The translations under genes were made by a program, and so were the position numbers. A stretch of 64,000 bases of DNA, from positions 1,210,746-1,274,745 of the forward strand of contig JAGNLV010000001.1 of assembly GCA_017999435.1 (NCBI GenBank), given 5' to 3'. Below are positions 46,568-55,689 of the stretch, piece by piece (within the stretch, counting starts at the first letter, position 1; each line of letters begins with the position of its first letter). The notes below the pieces were generated by a model, which made no database searches, was not told the DNA's origin, and was given only the letters and a program-made list of their open reading frames with translations. The DNA comes from Candidatus Zixiibacteriota bacterium (GTDB taxonomy: Bacteria > Zixibacteria > MSB-5A5 > GN15 > FEB-12).

Positions 46568-46568
46568 G

Positions 46569-47006
46569 ACGGCGTCACGTCTCACGTCAAGCGGCGGGCC
46601 GCCACAAGCGCGGCCGGGGGGCCGGACTGGGTGACGCCCCGCCTGGATGTTGTTGCTGTACTTGCGGTAAACATCACATCAGGCACGCGCCCCGGCAGAC
46701 TTTTACGAGTGGCTGGGCCGCACCCGCCTTCCCGGCCGCGGGTGAGCGGGCGCTACCCGGTTCGCACATGGCTTCAATGACAGCCGGGGCCCACTCCGGT
46801 CCACCCGACCAGAGCCGAAAAAAGTGATTTCTCTTCGACTGCTCCTGCTGCATAATGTCACTATAATGATGTAACTTGTCCCAGGTTAAACCAGCGTTGT
46901 CCTGGTCCGGCGCGCCCGGTACGCACACTCGATCCTGTTGGGCGCGCCCTTGAGAGCCCAGGGACGCCACGAAGCGGCGCCCCGGCGCCGGGGGAGGGAT
47001 TCAGAA
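46569..47006. other. Structured intergenic region before comM
   Basis: 438 bases without a supported gene. It contains a perfect TATAAT (46862-46867), a repeated GGCGCGCCC-type palindrome pair near 46910-46946, and GC-rich inverted repeats. I find no tRNA, SRP or RNase P signature. It could be a long leader for comM. Confidence 0.4.
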
Positions 47007-48545
47007 GTGCTTGCCAAGATCTTCTCGGCATCAACCTTCGGGGTCGACGCCTATACGGTCGAGGTCGAGGCGGACATTCAGCAGCAATTGCCCGCTTTTG
47101 TCACCGTCGGTCTGCCCGATGGCGCGGTGCGCGAGTCCAAAGAACGCGTCACCTCAGCCATCAAGAACTCCGATTTCGTGTTTCCCGCCAAGCGCGTCAC
47201 GATCAATCTCGCCCCGGCCGACATCAAGAAAGAAGGCTCTGCTTTCGACCTGCCGATCGCGGTCGGCATTTTCGCGGCCACCGGCCAGATACTCCGCGAC
47301 CGGTTCGACGAATACGTCATGCTCGGCGAGCTCTCGCTCGATGGTGCGCTGCGCGCTGTTCCCGGCGTGCTCCCCATGGCCATGAACTTCCACACCGGCA
47401 ACGGGATCAAAGGGATCATTGTCCCCAAGGACAACGCCCGCGAGGCGGCCATGGCCGACAGCGTCCCCGTCTACCCGGTCGATTCGCTCAAAGACGTCAT
47501 CGCCTTCCTCGAGGACGAGTCCTCGATCGCCCCGTTCAAGGTCGACATCGAGTCGGTCTTCAACGAAGCCTACCGGTATGCGATCGACTTTGCCGATGTC
47601 AAGGGCCAGGAGGCGGCCAAGCGGGCCCTGGAGGTGGCCGCGGCCGGCGGCCACAACATTATCATGATCGGCCCTCCCGGGTCGGGCAAGACCATGCTGG
47701 CGCGCCGCGTACCGACCATCCTGCCCGACCTCACCATCGAAGAAGCCTTGGAGACCACCAAGATTCATTCGGTCGCCGGCCGCCTGCCCACCGGCGCCGC
47801 CCTCATCGCCACCCGCCCGTTTCGCTCGCCGCACCATTCGATTTCCTACGCCGGTCTCGTGGGCGGGGGAGCCGTCCCCAAACCGGGCGAAGTCTCTCTC
47901 GCTCACCACGGCGTGCTGTTTCTCGATGAACTCCCCGAATTCAAGAAAGACATCCTCGAAATGCTGCGCCAGCCGATGGAGGACAACGAGGTGACTATCT
48001 CGCGTGCGAGCACCACGATCACCTACCCGGCCGGGTTCATGCTCGTGGCCGCCATGAACCCCTGCCCCTGCGGCTATTTCGGCGACCCGAGCCACGAGTG
48101 CAACTGCTCCTCGAGCGAGATTCAGCGCTACATGGCGCGCATCTCGGGACCGCTCATGGACCGCATCGACATCCACATCACCGTCCCGTCGGTGAATTTC
48201 AAAGACCTCTCCTCGGAGACCTGCGGCGAGAAATCGACTGTCATCCGGGCCCGGGTCAACCGCGCCCGCCAGCGCCAGATTGCCCGGTTCGAGGAGGAGA
48301 AACGGATCTTCTGCAACGCCCACATGGAGTCGAAGGATATCCGGAAGTACTGCCTGATCGACGACAAGTCGCAGGCGCTCTTGGCGACCGCGATCACGCG
48401 CCAGGGGCTGTCGGCCCGGGCCTATGACCGCATTCTGAAAGTCGCGCGGACGATCGCCGATCTTGGCGACAGCGACCACATCGACCTTGGCCACATCGCG
48501 GAGGCGATTCACTACCGGACCCTCGACCGGCAGTTGTGGATGTGA
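47007..48545 (+). CDS. comM: ComM/YifB-family Mg-chelatase-like AAA+ ATPase
   Basis: 512 residues from the GTG at 47007, which gives the usual MLAKIFSAS start. The N-terminal part has the ribosomal-S5-like fold (GVDAYTVEVEADI, FVTVGLPDGAVRESKERV). The AAA+ core has Walker [30 protein letters not shown], Walker B GVLFLDELPEF and MDRIDIHI. In Haemophilus and Vibrio ComM drives branch migration during natural transformation; in others its role is unknown. GGGAGGGAT lies upstream. No other competence gene is adjacent. Confidence 0.92.
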   Translation: MLAKIFSASTFGVDAYTVEVEADIQQQLPAFVTVGLPDGAVRESKERVTSAIKNSDFVFPAKRVTINLAPADIKKEGSAFDLPIAVGIFAATGQILRDRFDEYVMLGELSLDGALRAVPGVLPMAMNFHTGNGIKGIIVPKDNAREAAMADSVPVYPVDSLKDVIAFLEDESSIAPFKVDIESVFNEAYRYAIDFADVKGQEAAKRALEVAAAGGHNIIMIGPPGSGKTMLARRVPTILPDLTIEEALETTKIHSVAGRLPTGAALIATRPFRSPHHSISYAGLVGGGAVPKPGEVSLAHHGVLFLDELPEFKKDILEMLRQPMEDNEVTISRASTTITYPAGFMLVAAMNPCPCGYFGDPSHECNCSSSEIQRYMARISGPLMDRIDIHITVPSVNFKDLSSETCGEKSTVIRARVNRARQRQIARFEEEKRIFCNAHMESKDIRKYCLIDDKSQALLATAITRQGLSARAYDRILKVARTIADLGDSDHIDLGHIAEAIHYRTLDRQLWM

Positions 48546-48717
48546 GGGGCAAGTGAAGGCGCACGAGCGGGGCGCGGCGTCCGCCGGCCGCACCCTGTCA
48601 GGGGGCAGTCGCGGCGCTGTCGCATCAGATGCGGCGCCCGGCCCCCCTCCCCCAAAAATTCCCCCACGCCGCTCCGAAATGTCCTACATTATCCCCGTTG
48701 CCGTGCAGGAGATGACA

Positions 48718-51405
48718 ATGGACAGACATAAACTCGACCGCCTCTTTGACCCCCGCCGCATCGCCCTCATCGGCGTCACGATCAACCCCAATTCCGTGGG
48801 CGGCAAAGTCCTCGCCAACCTCGTCGCCGGCGGTTACCGCGGCGTGGTCTATCCCGTGAACCCGGACTCCGAGGCGGTCATGGGCATCCCGTGCTACCCC
48901 TCGGTCGCGGCGCTCCCGCGCACACCCGACCTCGCGGTCATTTGCGCGCCGGCGGAGAAAGTCCCCGCGGCCGTGCTCGAATGCGGCCGGGCCGGCATCC
49001 TCGGCATCATCATCCTCTCCGCCGGTTTCAAGGAGACCGGCCCCGAGGGGGCGGCGCTGGAGCAGGAGATCCGGGCCGCCCGGCGGCAGTTTCCCGGCAT
49101 GCGCATCATCGGTCCCAACTGCCTCGGCCTCATTGTCCCCTCGCGCAACCTGAACATCAGTTTCGCCGGCGGGATGCCCCGGGCCGGCAACGTGGCTTTC
49201 CTCTCGCAGTCGGGCGCGCTGTGCACCTCGGTGCTCGACTGGGCCATGGAGGGGCGGATCGGTTTCTCCCACTTCGTGTCGATCGGCAACACGATCGACG
49301 TTGATTTCGGCGACCTCATTGATTATTTCGGCGCCGACGATTCGACCCGCTCGATCATTTTGTACATTGAGTCGATTGCGCGGGCCCCGCGCTTCATGAC
49401 CGCCGCGCGCGCGTTCGCGCGCACGAAACCGATCATTGCCTTCAAAGCCGGCCGTTTTCCGGAATCGGCGCAGGTCGCGGCCTCGCACACCGGGGCGCTC
49501 GCCTCGGAGGACGCCGTGTACGACGCCGCCTTTCAGCGCATCGGTCTCGCCCGCGTCTACCACCTGGCCAACATTTTCGACTGCGTGCAGCTCATCGGGC
49601 GCAACCGCATTCCGACCGGCCCCAACCTGGGCATCGTCACCAACGCCGGCGGCCCGGGCGTGATCGCCGCCGACGCCCTCATCGCGGCCAAGGGGTCGCT
49701 CGCCCGGCTCTCCGACGACACCCTGGCGCAGCTCAACGCCGCGCTCCCCTCCTCGTGGTCGCACGGCAACCCGGTCGACATCCTCGGCGACGCGACCTCG
49801 AAACGGCTCGAGAAGGCCGCCCAGATTGTGCTCGCCGATCCGGCGGTGGAGGCGCTGCTGGTCATTCTCACGCCGCAGGCGATGACCAACGTCACGGCCG
49901 CCGCCCGGGTGGTCGGCAAACTCGCGGAGAGCACGGCCAAGCCGGTTCTCGCCGCCTGGCTCGGCGGCGCCTCCATGCGCGAGGGGATGCAGATTCTCAC
50001 CGAGAGCGGCGTCGCCACCTACCGCACGCCCGAGCAGGCGGTGGGGGCCTTCATGACCCTCGTCGACTACGGCCGCAACCTGCAGACGCTGTACGAGACC
50101 CCGAAAGATCTCCCGGTCGAATTCGAGCTCGACCGGGCGCGGCTGCGCGCCGATTTCGTCGCCCGCCACTGCGGCCCTCATCCGATCCTGTCCGAGGCCG
50201 TCTCGAAAGACCTCCTCGAGGGTTACGGCATTCCCACGGCGCGTCCGCGGCCGGCCGCCGACGCCGACGAGGCGGTGCGGATCGCCGGCGAACTCGGCTA
50301 CCCCGTCGTCATCAAGATACTCTCCCCCGACATCACGCACAAAACCGACGTCGGCGGGGTGGCGCTCGGGCTCGAGGACGACGCCATGGTGCGCAGCGCG
50401 TTCGCCCACATGATGCTCGCGGTGGGGGAGAAGGCGCCGCGGGCGCGCATCGAGGGGGTCACAGTCCAGCCGATGATCGACCCGCGCGACAGTCTCGAGA
50501 TGATTCTCGGGATCAAGAAGGATGCGACGTTCGGGACGGTGATGATGGCGGGGATGGGCGGGGTGGCGGCCGAGCTGCTGGGTGACCGGAGTCTTGGCTT
50601 TCCGCCGCTCAACGAGCGGCTCGCCCGCCGCATGCTCGAATCCCTCAAGATCTGGCCGCTCCTCCAGGGCTACCGCGGCCGCCCCAGGGCCAATGTTGAC
50701 CGCCTTCTCGAAGTCCTCATCCGCCTGTCGTACCTCGCGGCCGATTTCCCCGAGATCGCCGAACTCGACATCAACCCGCTGCTGGTCAGCCCGCGCGACG
50801 TGGTCGCGCTCGACGCCCGCATCGTCATCGACCCCGCGCTCGTCGGCCGGTCCTCCGAGCCCTATTCCCACCTCGCCCTGCGCCCCTACCCGGAGAAGTA
50901 CGTCGCGCGCCCCACGCTCCGCGACGGCACGACGGTTACTCTCCGCCCGATCAAGCCCGAGGACGAACCGCTCTGGCTGGCTTTCCTCGCGAGCTGTTCG
51001 AAAGAGTCGATCTACTCCCGCTTCCGCTACTTCTTCCACTGGAATTCGCACGACGTCGCCACCCGCTTCTGCTACATCGACTACAACCGCGAGATCGCCA
51101 TTGTCGCCGAAATCGTCGAGGGCGGGGAGCGCCGGATCATCGGCATCGGCCGTCTCATCGCCGACCCCGATCACGAGGAGGTGGAGTACGCCGTGCTTAT
51201 CGCCGACGCCTGGCAGAAGAAGGAGCTCGGCAGCCTCCTGACGGACTACTGCATGGAGGTTGCCTCGCGCTGGAAGCTGAAGCGGATTGTCGCCCAGACC
51301 ACGACCGACAACCGGCCGATGATTTCGGTGTTCGAGAAGCGCGGTTTCGCCATCGCTTTCGACGAAACCGGCACCGGCGTGCGAGTGGTGAAGGAGCTGG
51401 CCTAG
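48718..51405 (+). CDS. NDP-forming acyl-CoA synthetase fused to a GNAT acetyltransferase
   Basis: 895 residues from the ATG at 48718 (AGGAG 6 bases upstream). Domain order: CoA-binding (1-130; FDPRRIALIGVTINPNSVGG), succinyl-CoA-ligase-like (about 140-460; PNCLGLI, SQSGAL, the SHTGALAS segment with the probable phospho-His), ATP-grasp (about 480-700; PVVIKILSPDITHKTDVGGV) and a GNAT domain (about 725-895; TTVTLRPIKPEDEPLW, KKELGSLLTDYCMEVA). This is the layout of Pat/PatZ-type lysine acetyltransferases, whose ligase-like part usually senses acyl-CoA or cAMP. Here the phospho-His motif is kept, so the ligase part may be active. Confidence 0.88.
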   Translation: MDRHKLDRLFDPRRIALIGVTINPNSVGGKVLANLVAGGYRGVVYPVNPDSEAVMGIPCYPSVAALPRTPDLAVICAPAEKVPAAVLECGRAGILGIIILSAGFKETGPEGAALEQEIRAARRQFPGMRIIGPNCLGLIVPSRNLNISFAGGMPRAGNVAFLSQSGALCTSVLDWAMEGRIGFSHFVSIGNTIDVDFGDLIDYFGADDSTRSIILYIESIARAPRFMTAARAFARTKPIIAFKAGRFPESAQVAASHTGALASEDAVYDAAFQRIGLARVYHLANIFDCVQLIGRNRIPTGPNLGIVTNAGGPGVIAADALIAAKGSLARLSDDTLAQLNAALPSSWSHGNPVDILGDATSKRLEKAAQIVLADPAVEALLVILTPQAMTNVTAAARVVGKLAESTAKPVLAAWLGGASMREGMQILTESGVATYRTPEQAVGAFMTLVDYGRNLQTLYETPKDLPVEFELDRARLRADFVARHCGPHPILSEAVSKDLLEGYGIPTARPRPAADADEAVRIAGELGYPVVIKILSPDITHKTDVGGVALGLEDDAMVRSAFAHMMLAVGEKAPRARIEGVTVQPMIDPRDSLEMILGIKKDATFGTVMMAGMGGVAAELLGDRSLGFPPLNERLARRMLESLKIWPLLQGYRGRPRANVDRLLEVLIRLSYLAADFPEIAELDINPLLVSPRDVVALDARIVIDPALVGRSSEPYSHLALRPYPEKYVARPTLRDGTTVTLRPIKPEDEPLWLAFLASCSKESIYSRFRYFFHWNSHDVATRFCYIDYNREIAIVAEIVEGGERRIIGIGRLIADPDHEEVEYAVLIADAWQKKELGSLLTDYCMEVASRWKLKRIVAQTTTDNRPMISVFEKRGFAIAFDETGTGVRVVKELA

Positions 51406-51505
51406 CGAGCGGGAGCAGGATGCCCGGCCCGCCGCAATCGCCGGGCGCGGCGAAGCGCGCGGTGCGGCCGGCGCGGGCATCCCGCCTTGTCTCTCTCGCC
51501 CCTCC

Positions 51506-53161
51506 TCACATTTTGAGCTCCACCACCCTCAGCTCTTTGTCGGTCGCCAGCGCGATGTGCGTCAGCGACTCCGAGGCCGCAAACAGCCCCGACTTCTCTG
51601 CCTCAATGCTCCACTTGAGCGTCCCGGAGTTCGGGTCAATCGCCTGAATCCCCGCCTTCTTGGTGGGCATCACGAGCGTCGAGGCCGTGTAGAAAGCGTC
51701 CCCCACCCCTTCGTCGGACAGCTTCACCTTGTATCGCCACGCCTCCTTCTTGCCGTCGGGCGTGAAGCACCTGAGGCCGTCGTTGCCAAGCAGGGTCGGC
51801 GCCGGGACGTCGGCCAGGACGACGGCATCGCCGAGTTTGCACTCGCACAGGATCTTGCCGGTCGCGGGGTCGAGCCGCCACAGCCGCTCCTTGTCGATCA
51901 CCTGGATGCAGCCGCCCGGACCGAGGTCGCAGCTCTGGAACTCCTTCCCCTTCTCGAACTGCCAGCGGAGCGATCCATCGGCGAGCGACAGGCAGCAGAG
52001 ACGGTAGTTCTCGGTGTACCCGTCCTTGCTCAGGTCGTACTTGCCCGGAAACACGCAGAGCGGAGTCGACTCGTCGAGCAAAAGCGAGAAGATGGTGTAG
52101 TCGCCGATGTCTTTCTGGCTCTTGAGCGTCTCCGCGCCCGTGGCCGGATCGAGCACCCGCAGCTTGCCGCCGGAATTCACGACGATTTTCCCCTCGAGAA
52201 CCAGGAAGGGATCGGGCGATGGCCAGGCGCTCTTCACTTTGTCCTTGCTCCGCCACAACTCCGACCCGTCGGCCGGGTTCAGCGCCACCAGACGGTCCTC
52301 CTTGATCACGAGGATGCGGTCCTCGGCGAAGACCGGCGCGCCGTTGAAGTCCTCCTTGATCTTCCACCGCTCCTGCCCGGTGGCCAAGTCGAGGCTGGCG
52401 ACGTGTTTGGCCTGGACGATGACGTTCCCCTCCGCCATGGTCAATTCGCCCGCGCTTCCGTCCGCCGCGATGACATAGAGCTGGGTGGGCTCCCGCACTT
52501 CGTAGGTGATCTTGGTGGCCGACCAGAAATCGGTCTTCTTCTTTTTGTGCATCTTCCCCGGCTCGAAGGGATACTGCCAGGCGATCTCGCCCGACTGCCG
52601 GTTCACGGCGAAGAGAATCGGGTCATCGAGGTGTTCGCCGCCGGTGCCGGCGCGCTGGGCCGCGCGCTCGGCGTTCTCGGGCGAGGTGGGCAATCCGATG
52701 CGGAAGCCGGACTTGGTTTTCGACCCCAGCACGAGCAGGCGTTCGGTCCCCATCTCGACGCGGTGGACAAACCCGATATCGTCGTAGGGGATCGACCAGA
52801 GAACCCGTCCATCGCGCAGGTCGAGCGCCGAGAAGGGTCCGTGGCCGAGATACATCACACCTGCCGCGGGATTCACCCACAGCGCCCCTTCGAACCGCAG
52901 GCGGTTGCCGACAGGCACCTCCGTGTACCACAGCTCGGCCATATCGGTCACGCGAAAGGCCTGCATCTTCGCGGTCTTGTTGACGAATCCGCCGTAGTCG
53001 ACGGCGATGAGGATACTGTCGCCAATCCACAGCAGGCCGTCCACTTTGTTGCGCATCTCCGCCGTCCGGCCGGCGGGTTCCTGGGCGGCGGCGCCGGCGC
53101 ACACCAGAAGGAGCGCCAGACTCAGCGCCGTCACCGCGGTTCGATATCTTCTCGTGTTCAT
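51506..53161 (-). CDS. Exported PQQ-type beta-propeller protein
   Basis: 551 residues from the ATG at 53161, behind GAGGAG. The signal peptide (TAVTALSLALLLVCAGAAAQ) is followed by repeated outer strands of a WD/PQQ-type propeller: LDLRDGRVLWSIPYDD, VNRQSGEIAWQYPFE, LDLATGQERWKIKED, LNPADGSELWRSKDK, LDPATGKILCEC and DPNSGTLKWSIEAE. No quinone-binding or dehydrogenase active site is seen, so it is likely a structural or binding propeller. It is 88 bases downstream of the barrel gene on the same strand and probably shares its sigma-54 promoter. Confidence 0.82.
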   Translation of the reverse strand: MNTRRYRTAVTALSLALLLVCAGAAAQEPAGRTAEMRNKVDGLLWIGDSILIAVDYGGFVNKTAKMQAFRVTDMAELWYTEVPVGNRLRFEGALWVNPAAGVMYLGHGPFSALDLRDGRVLWSIPYDDIGFVHRVEMGTERLLVLGSKTKSGFRIGLPTSPENAERAAQRAGTGGEHLDDPILFAVNRQSGEIAWQYPFEPGKMHKKKKTDFWSATKITYEVREPTQLYVIAADGSAGELTMAEGNVIVQAKHVASLDLATGQERWKIKEDFNGAPVFAEDRILVIKEDRLVALNPADGSELWRSKDKVKSAWPSPDPFLVLEGKIVVNSGGKLRVLDPATGAETLKSQKDIGDYTIFSLLLDESTPLCVFPGKYDLSKDGYTENYRLCCLSLADGSLRWQFEKGKEFQSCDLGPGGCIQVIDKERLWRLDPATGKILCECKLGDAVVLADVPAPTLLGNDGLRCFTPDGKKEAWRYKVKLSDEGVGDAFYTASTLVMPTKKAGIQAIDPNSGTLKWSIEAEKSGLFAASESLTHIALATDKELRVVELKM

Positions 53162-53249
53162 GATTGACTCCTCACCTGTGCGACGTGACTCTATGCGGCG
53201 GCCGCGGCAGGGCCGCGACGCGACCCTGCCGCCGGACCACTCCTCTGTC

Positions 53250-53918
53250 TCAGAAATGGAAACCAATGCCGCCGCCCATTGAGAATCCCGAGTCGAGCAC
53301 CGTGATCTTCTTGTCGTAGCCGAGATTCGCCGCCTCGACCTCTTTCGACGGCCGGATGCGGTACGCCCCCAGCACCTCGAGCGTCACCACGCTCGACAGA
53401 CGGACCTCCAGACCCGGCTCCAGCAGGACTTCCAACCCGCTTTCCGATATTTTTCCGATATGAAAGTCCACGCCCAGCATGTTGTCCGGGTCGACATTCA
53501 TTTTGGCGATGTCTTTGGAGATGCTGACCCGGCCGACTCCCGCCGTCCCCTTCAACCCCAGCCAGCTGTTGAGCGTGCACCGGCCCTCGAGAATCCCCAG
53601 CACTTCGGTCCCGGTGCCTCCCGACGCGCCTTCGTATCCCCCGTCCCCTTCGGCGAAAAACCCGCCCCGGATGCCGATCGCGAAAGTCGGCGAAATGGCT
53701 TTCGCGAGCGAGCCGGTCAGATTGACGCCCACGGCGGCGGAGACCTCGGCCGCCTCGGCGGGCGTCTCGGCCGGCGTCAACTGGTCGAGGTTGGTGAGTT
53801 TCTCGCTCCCCGACATCGAGAAACACATATGCCAGTTGCGATCCTGCACCGTGCGGGCAGCCGCGGTCGACGCGATGAGCGCCGCAGCCGCCAGAGCGAT
53901 AACCAACGTCTTCTTCAT
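53250..53918 (-). CDS. Outer-membrane beta-barrel-like protein
   Basis: 222 residues with a clear signal peptide (MKKTLVIALAAAALIAST). The mature protein alternates polar and hydrophobic residues in beta fashion (GIRGGFFAEGDGGYEG, LSSVVTLEVLGAYRIRP) and ends in Phe (GGGIGFHF), the usual mark of an outer-membrane barrel. It is probably the first gene of an operon with the propeller protein. Its 105-base leader carries a near-consensus sigma-54 promoter, and two identical-format palindromes lie further upstream, next to the gene for the NtrC-type regulator, so it is the best candidate target of that regulator. Confidence 0.82.
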   Translation of the reverse strand: MKKTLVIALAAAALIASTAAARTVQDRNWHMCFSMSGSEKLTNLDQLTPAETPAEAAEVSAAVGVNLTGSLAKAISPTFAIGIRGGFFAEGDGGYEGASGGTGTEVLGILEGRCTLNSWLGLKGTAGVGRVSISKDIAKMNVDPDNMLGVDFHIGKISESGLEVLLEPGLEVRLSSVVTLEVLGAYRIRPSKEVEAANLGYDKKITVLDSGFSMGGGIGFHF

Positions 53919-54034
53919 GGGACACCTCCAGACGATTCCTTTGTGTTATGCGATCAGTTTTTGAGTCTCGGAGTTTGGGTTTCGCATCGTTGCCGTCTCT
54001 TTAGTGGATTCGCTCATCTTTGTTCGAGCCTTCA

Positions 54035-54050
54035 TGCAATCTCCGTGCCG
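54035..54050 (-). promoter_or_regulatory. Sigma-54 promoter of the barrel/propeller operon
   Basis: On the minus strand CGGCAC-GGAGA-TTGCA matches the sigma-54 consensus TGGCAC-N5-TTGC with one mismatch at the first base; GG and GC are ten bases apart. Transcription would start near 54024, about 105 bases before the barrel gene. Confidence 0.75.
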
Positions 54051-54124
54051 GAGCTGCGGCGGTTCCGTATTTCGCCCCGCGGCAACGGTTTGCCTCGGAT
54101 ACAGGCAGCCGCGGCCGGCCTGCT

Positions 54125-54173
54125 GTCGCACGCGTGCGACGGCGGGCGCCGGCGGGTGTCGCAGATCTGCGAC
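54125..54173. promoter_or_regulatory. Twin palindromic enhancer sites (putative UAS)
   Basis: Two perfect 16-bp palindromes of form GTCGCA-N4-TGCGAC, at 54125-54140 and 54158-54173, both preceded by T. Their centres are 33 bases apart and stand about 110 and 142 bases upstream of the predicted sigma-54 start, the usual place for NtrC-type activators. Confidence 0.75.
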
Positions 54174-54274
54174 GCCGGGCCGCGCGGTCGCGCCGGTTGC
54201 GGGAACTCGGTATATAATGAGAAAGGCGGCAGCCGATCGGCCGCCGCCGGAGCGCCCCGCCGTGGGGCGGTCAC

Positions 54275-55681
54275 CTAGACATTGAGCTGGCGGGCATACT
54301 GGCCGAGATCGAATTCGGCGATCAGCCGGTACAGGTGCGAGCGGTCGATCCCGAGCGTTTCCGCGGCCCGGGTGACATTCCCGCCGGCCGCCACCAGCGC
54401 CCGCACCACGCACTGACGCCGGAAACTGCTCTCCATGTCGCGCAGGGTCATGAGCGGCGCGCCTCCCCCGCCGGCTTCTTCGGCGAGCACCCGCTGGACA
54501 TCGGCCGGCTCCACGACCTCCTTGTTGGCCGCGCGGCACAGAATCGCGATTACGGCGTTGCGCAGTTCGCGGACGTTGCCCGGCCACTCCCGGCCCAGGA
54601 ACAGGTCGTGGCAGTCCGGGTGGAACGATACGTCGCGCCCGTACAGCCGCGTCGACTGCTGGGCTGCGAAGTGGTTCACCAGCAGAGGGATATCCTCGCG
54701 CCGCTCCCGCAGCGGCGGAATGGCGATGGTCGCCACTTTCAGCCGGTAGTAGAGATCAGCCCGAAACTTCCCCTGCTCCACCAGGCCGGCCAGATTCTGG
54801 TTGGTGGCCGCGATCACCCGGACATCGGCCGACTGACGGTCGTCGGTTCCGAGTTTCATGTAGTCGCCGGTCTCCAGAAAGCGGAGGAAGAGCGGCTGCA
54901 TGGCGGGTGGGAGGTCGCTGATGTCGTCGAGAAACAGGGTCGAGCGATCGGCCGCCTGGACGAACCCGCCGCGGTCGCGGCTGGAACCGGTGAAGGCTTC
55001 GGGCGTGTGGCCGTAGAGCACATCCTGCCCGAGGTCCCGGCTCAGTTCCCCTCCGCCGACCGTCACCATCGGCTCGCTGCGCCGCGGGCTCTGGAGGTGG
55101 AGCTGGCGCGCCACCAATTCCTTGCCGCACCCGGTTTCCCCTTCGATCAGCACCGTGACGTCGCGCGGGCCGAACTGCGCGATCGCCTCGCGCACCTCCT
55201 GGATCCCCCGGCTGAGGCCGACAATCTCGCAGTTTTTGCTGCGCTCGTCGATGGCCTGCTGGACCGCCCGTTTGAGCCGGCCGGCCTCCACCGCGTTGCG
55301 AACCACGAGGAGGGTTTTCTCCCGGTCGGTCATTTTCTCCAGGTAATCGTACGCCCCGAGGCGCGTGGCCTGCTTGGCCGTCTCGAGCGTCGCGTGCCCG
55401 GTGATGATGATGACCGGCAGGTGGGGATCGATTTTGCGGATCCGTCCGAGAATGTCGATACCCGTCTGATCGCTGAATTGCCACTCCAGGTCGAGGGTGA
55501 CCAGGTCGAACCGCCGTCGCCGGACTGTCGCGATCGCCTCCTCCGGGTCGGTCGCCATCGCCACACGGTAGCCGCGGTTTTTGAGCATCTGGCCGAATGC
55601 GCTCCGGAACGCCGATTCGTCGTCGGCCACCAGCACATCGGCCGTTACGGCCCCGGCTGCTCCATTGAGCGGCTCGCCCAT
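54275..55681 (-). CDS. NtrC-family sigma-54-dependent response regulator
   Basis: 468 residues from the ATG at 55681 (AAGGTGAG upstream); a GTG overlapping the kinase stop is also possible. Domains: receiver (about 15-130; VLVADDE, phospho-Asp in VTLDLEW, ITGHA, LEKM), AAA+ core (about 150-385; Walker A EGETGCGKE, Walker B TLFLDDI, FRADLYYRL, WPGNVREL) and Fis-type helix-turn-helix at the end (LGIDRSHLYRLI). The sigma-54-contact loop reads EAFTGS in place of GAFTGA; the FTG core is intact. It is downstream of the histidine kinase in one operon, and twin palindromes plus a sigma-54 promoter follow its gene. Confidence 0.92.
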   Translation of the reverse strand: MGEPLNGAAGAVTADVLVADDESAFRSAFGQMLKNRGYRVAMATDPEEAIATVRRRRFDLVTLDLEWQFSDQTGIDILGRIRKIDPHLPVIIITGHATLETAKQATRLGAYDYLEKMTDREKTLLVVRNAVEAGRLKRAVQQAIDERSKNCEIVGLSRGIQEVREAIAQFGPRDVTVLIEGETGCGKELVARQLHLQSPRRSEPMVTVGGGELSRDLGQDVLYGHTPEAFTGSSRDRGGFVQAADRSTLFLDDISDLPPAMQPLFLRFLETGDYMKLGTDDRQSADVRVIAATNQNLAGLVEQGKFRADLYYRLKVATIAIPPLRERREDIPLLVNHFAAQQSTRLYGRDVSFHPDCHDLFLGREWPGNVRELRNAVIAILCRAANKEVVEPADVQRVLAEEAGGGGAPLMTLRDMESSFRRQCVVRALVAAGGNVTRAAETLGIDRSHLYRLIAEFDLGQYARQLNV

Positions 55682-55689
55682 GTCGGGTC

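Noticed and set aside
46569-47006. tRNA, SRP or RNase P gene
   Set aside because: A GGTTCG is present but has no paired T stem or acceptor end, and the core motifs of SRP and RNase P RNA are missing.
48625-51480. A 951-codon minus-strand frame
   Set aside because: It lies opposite the acyl-CoA synthetase-GNAT gene and its translation is the same His/Arg/Gly-rich type with no domain.
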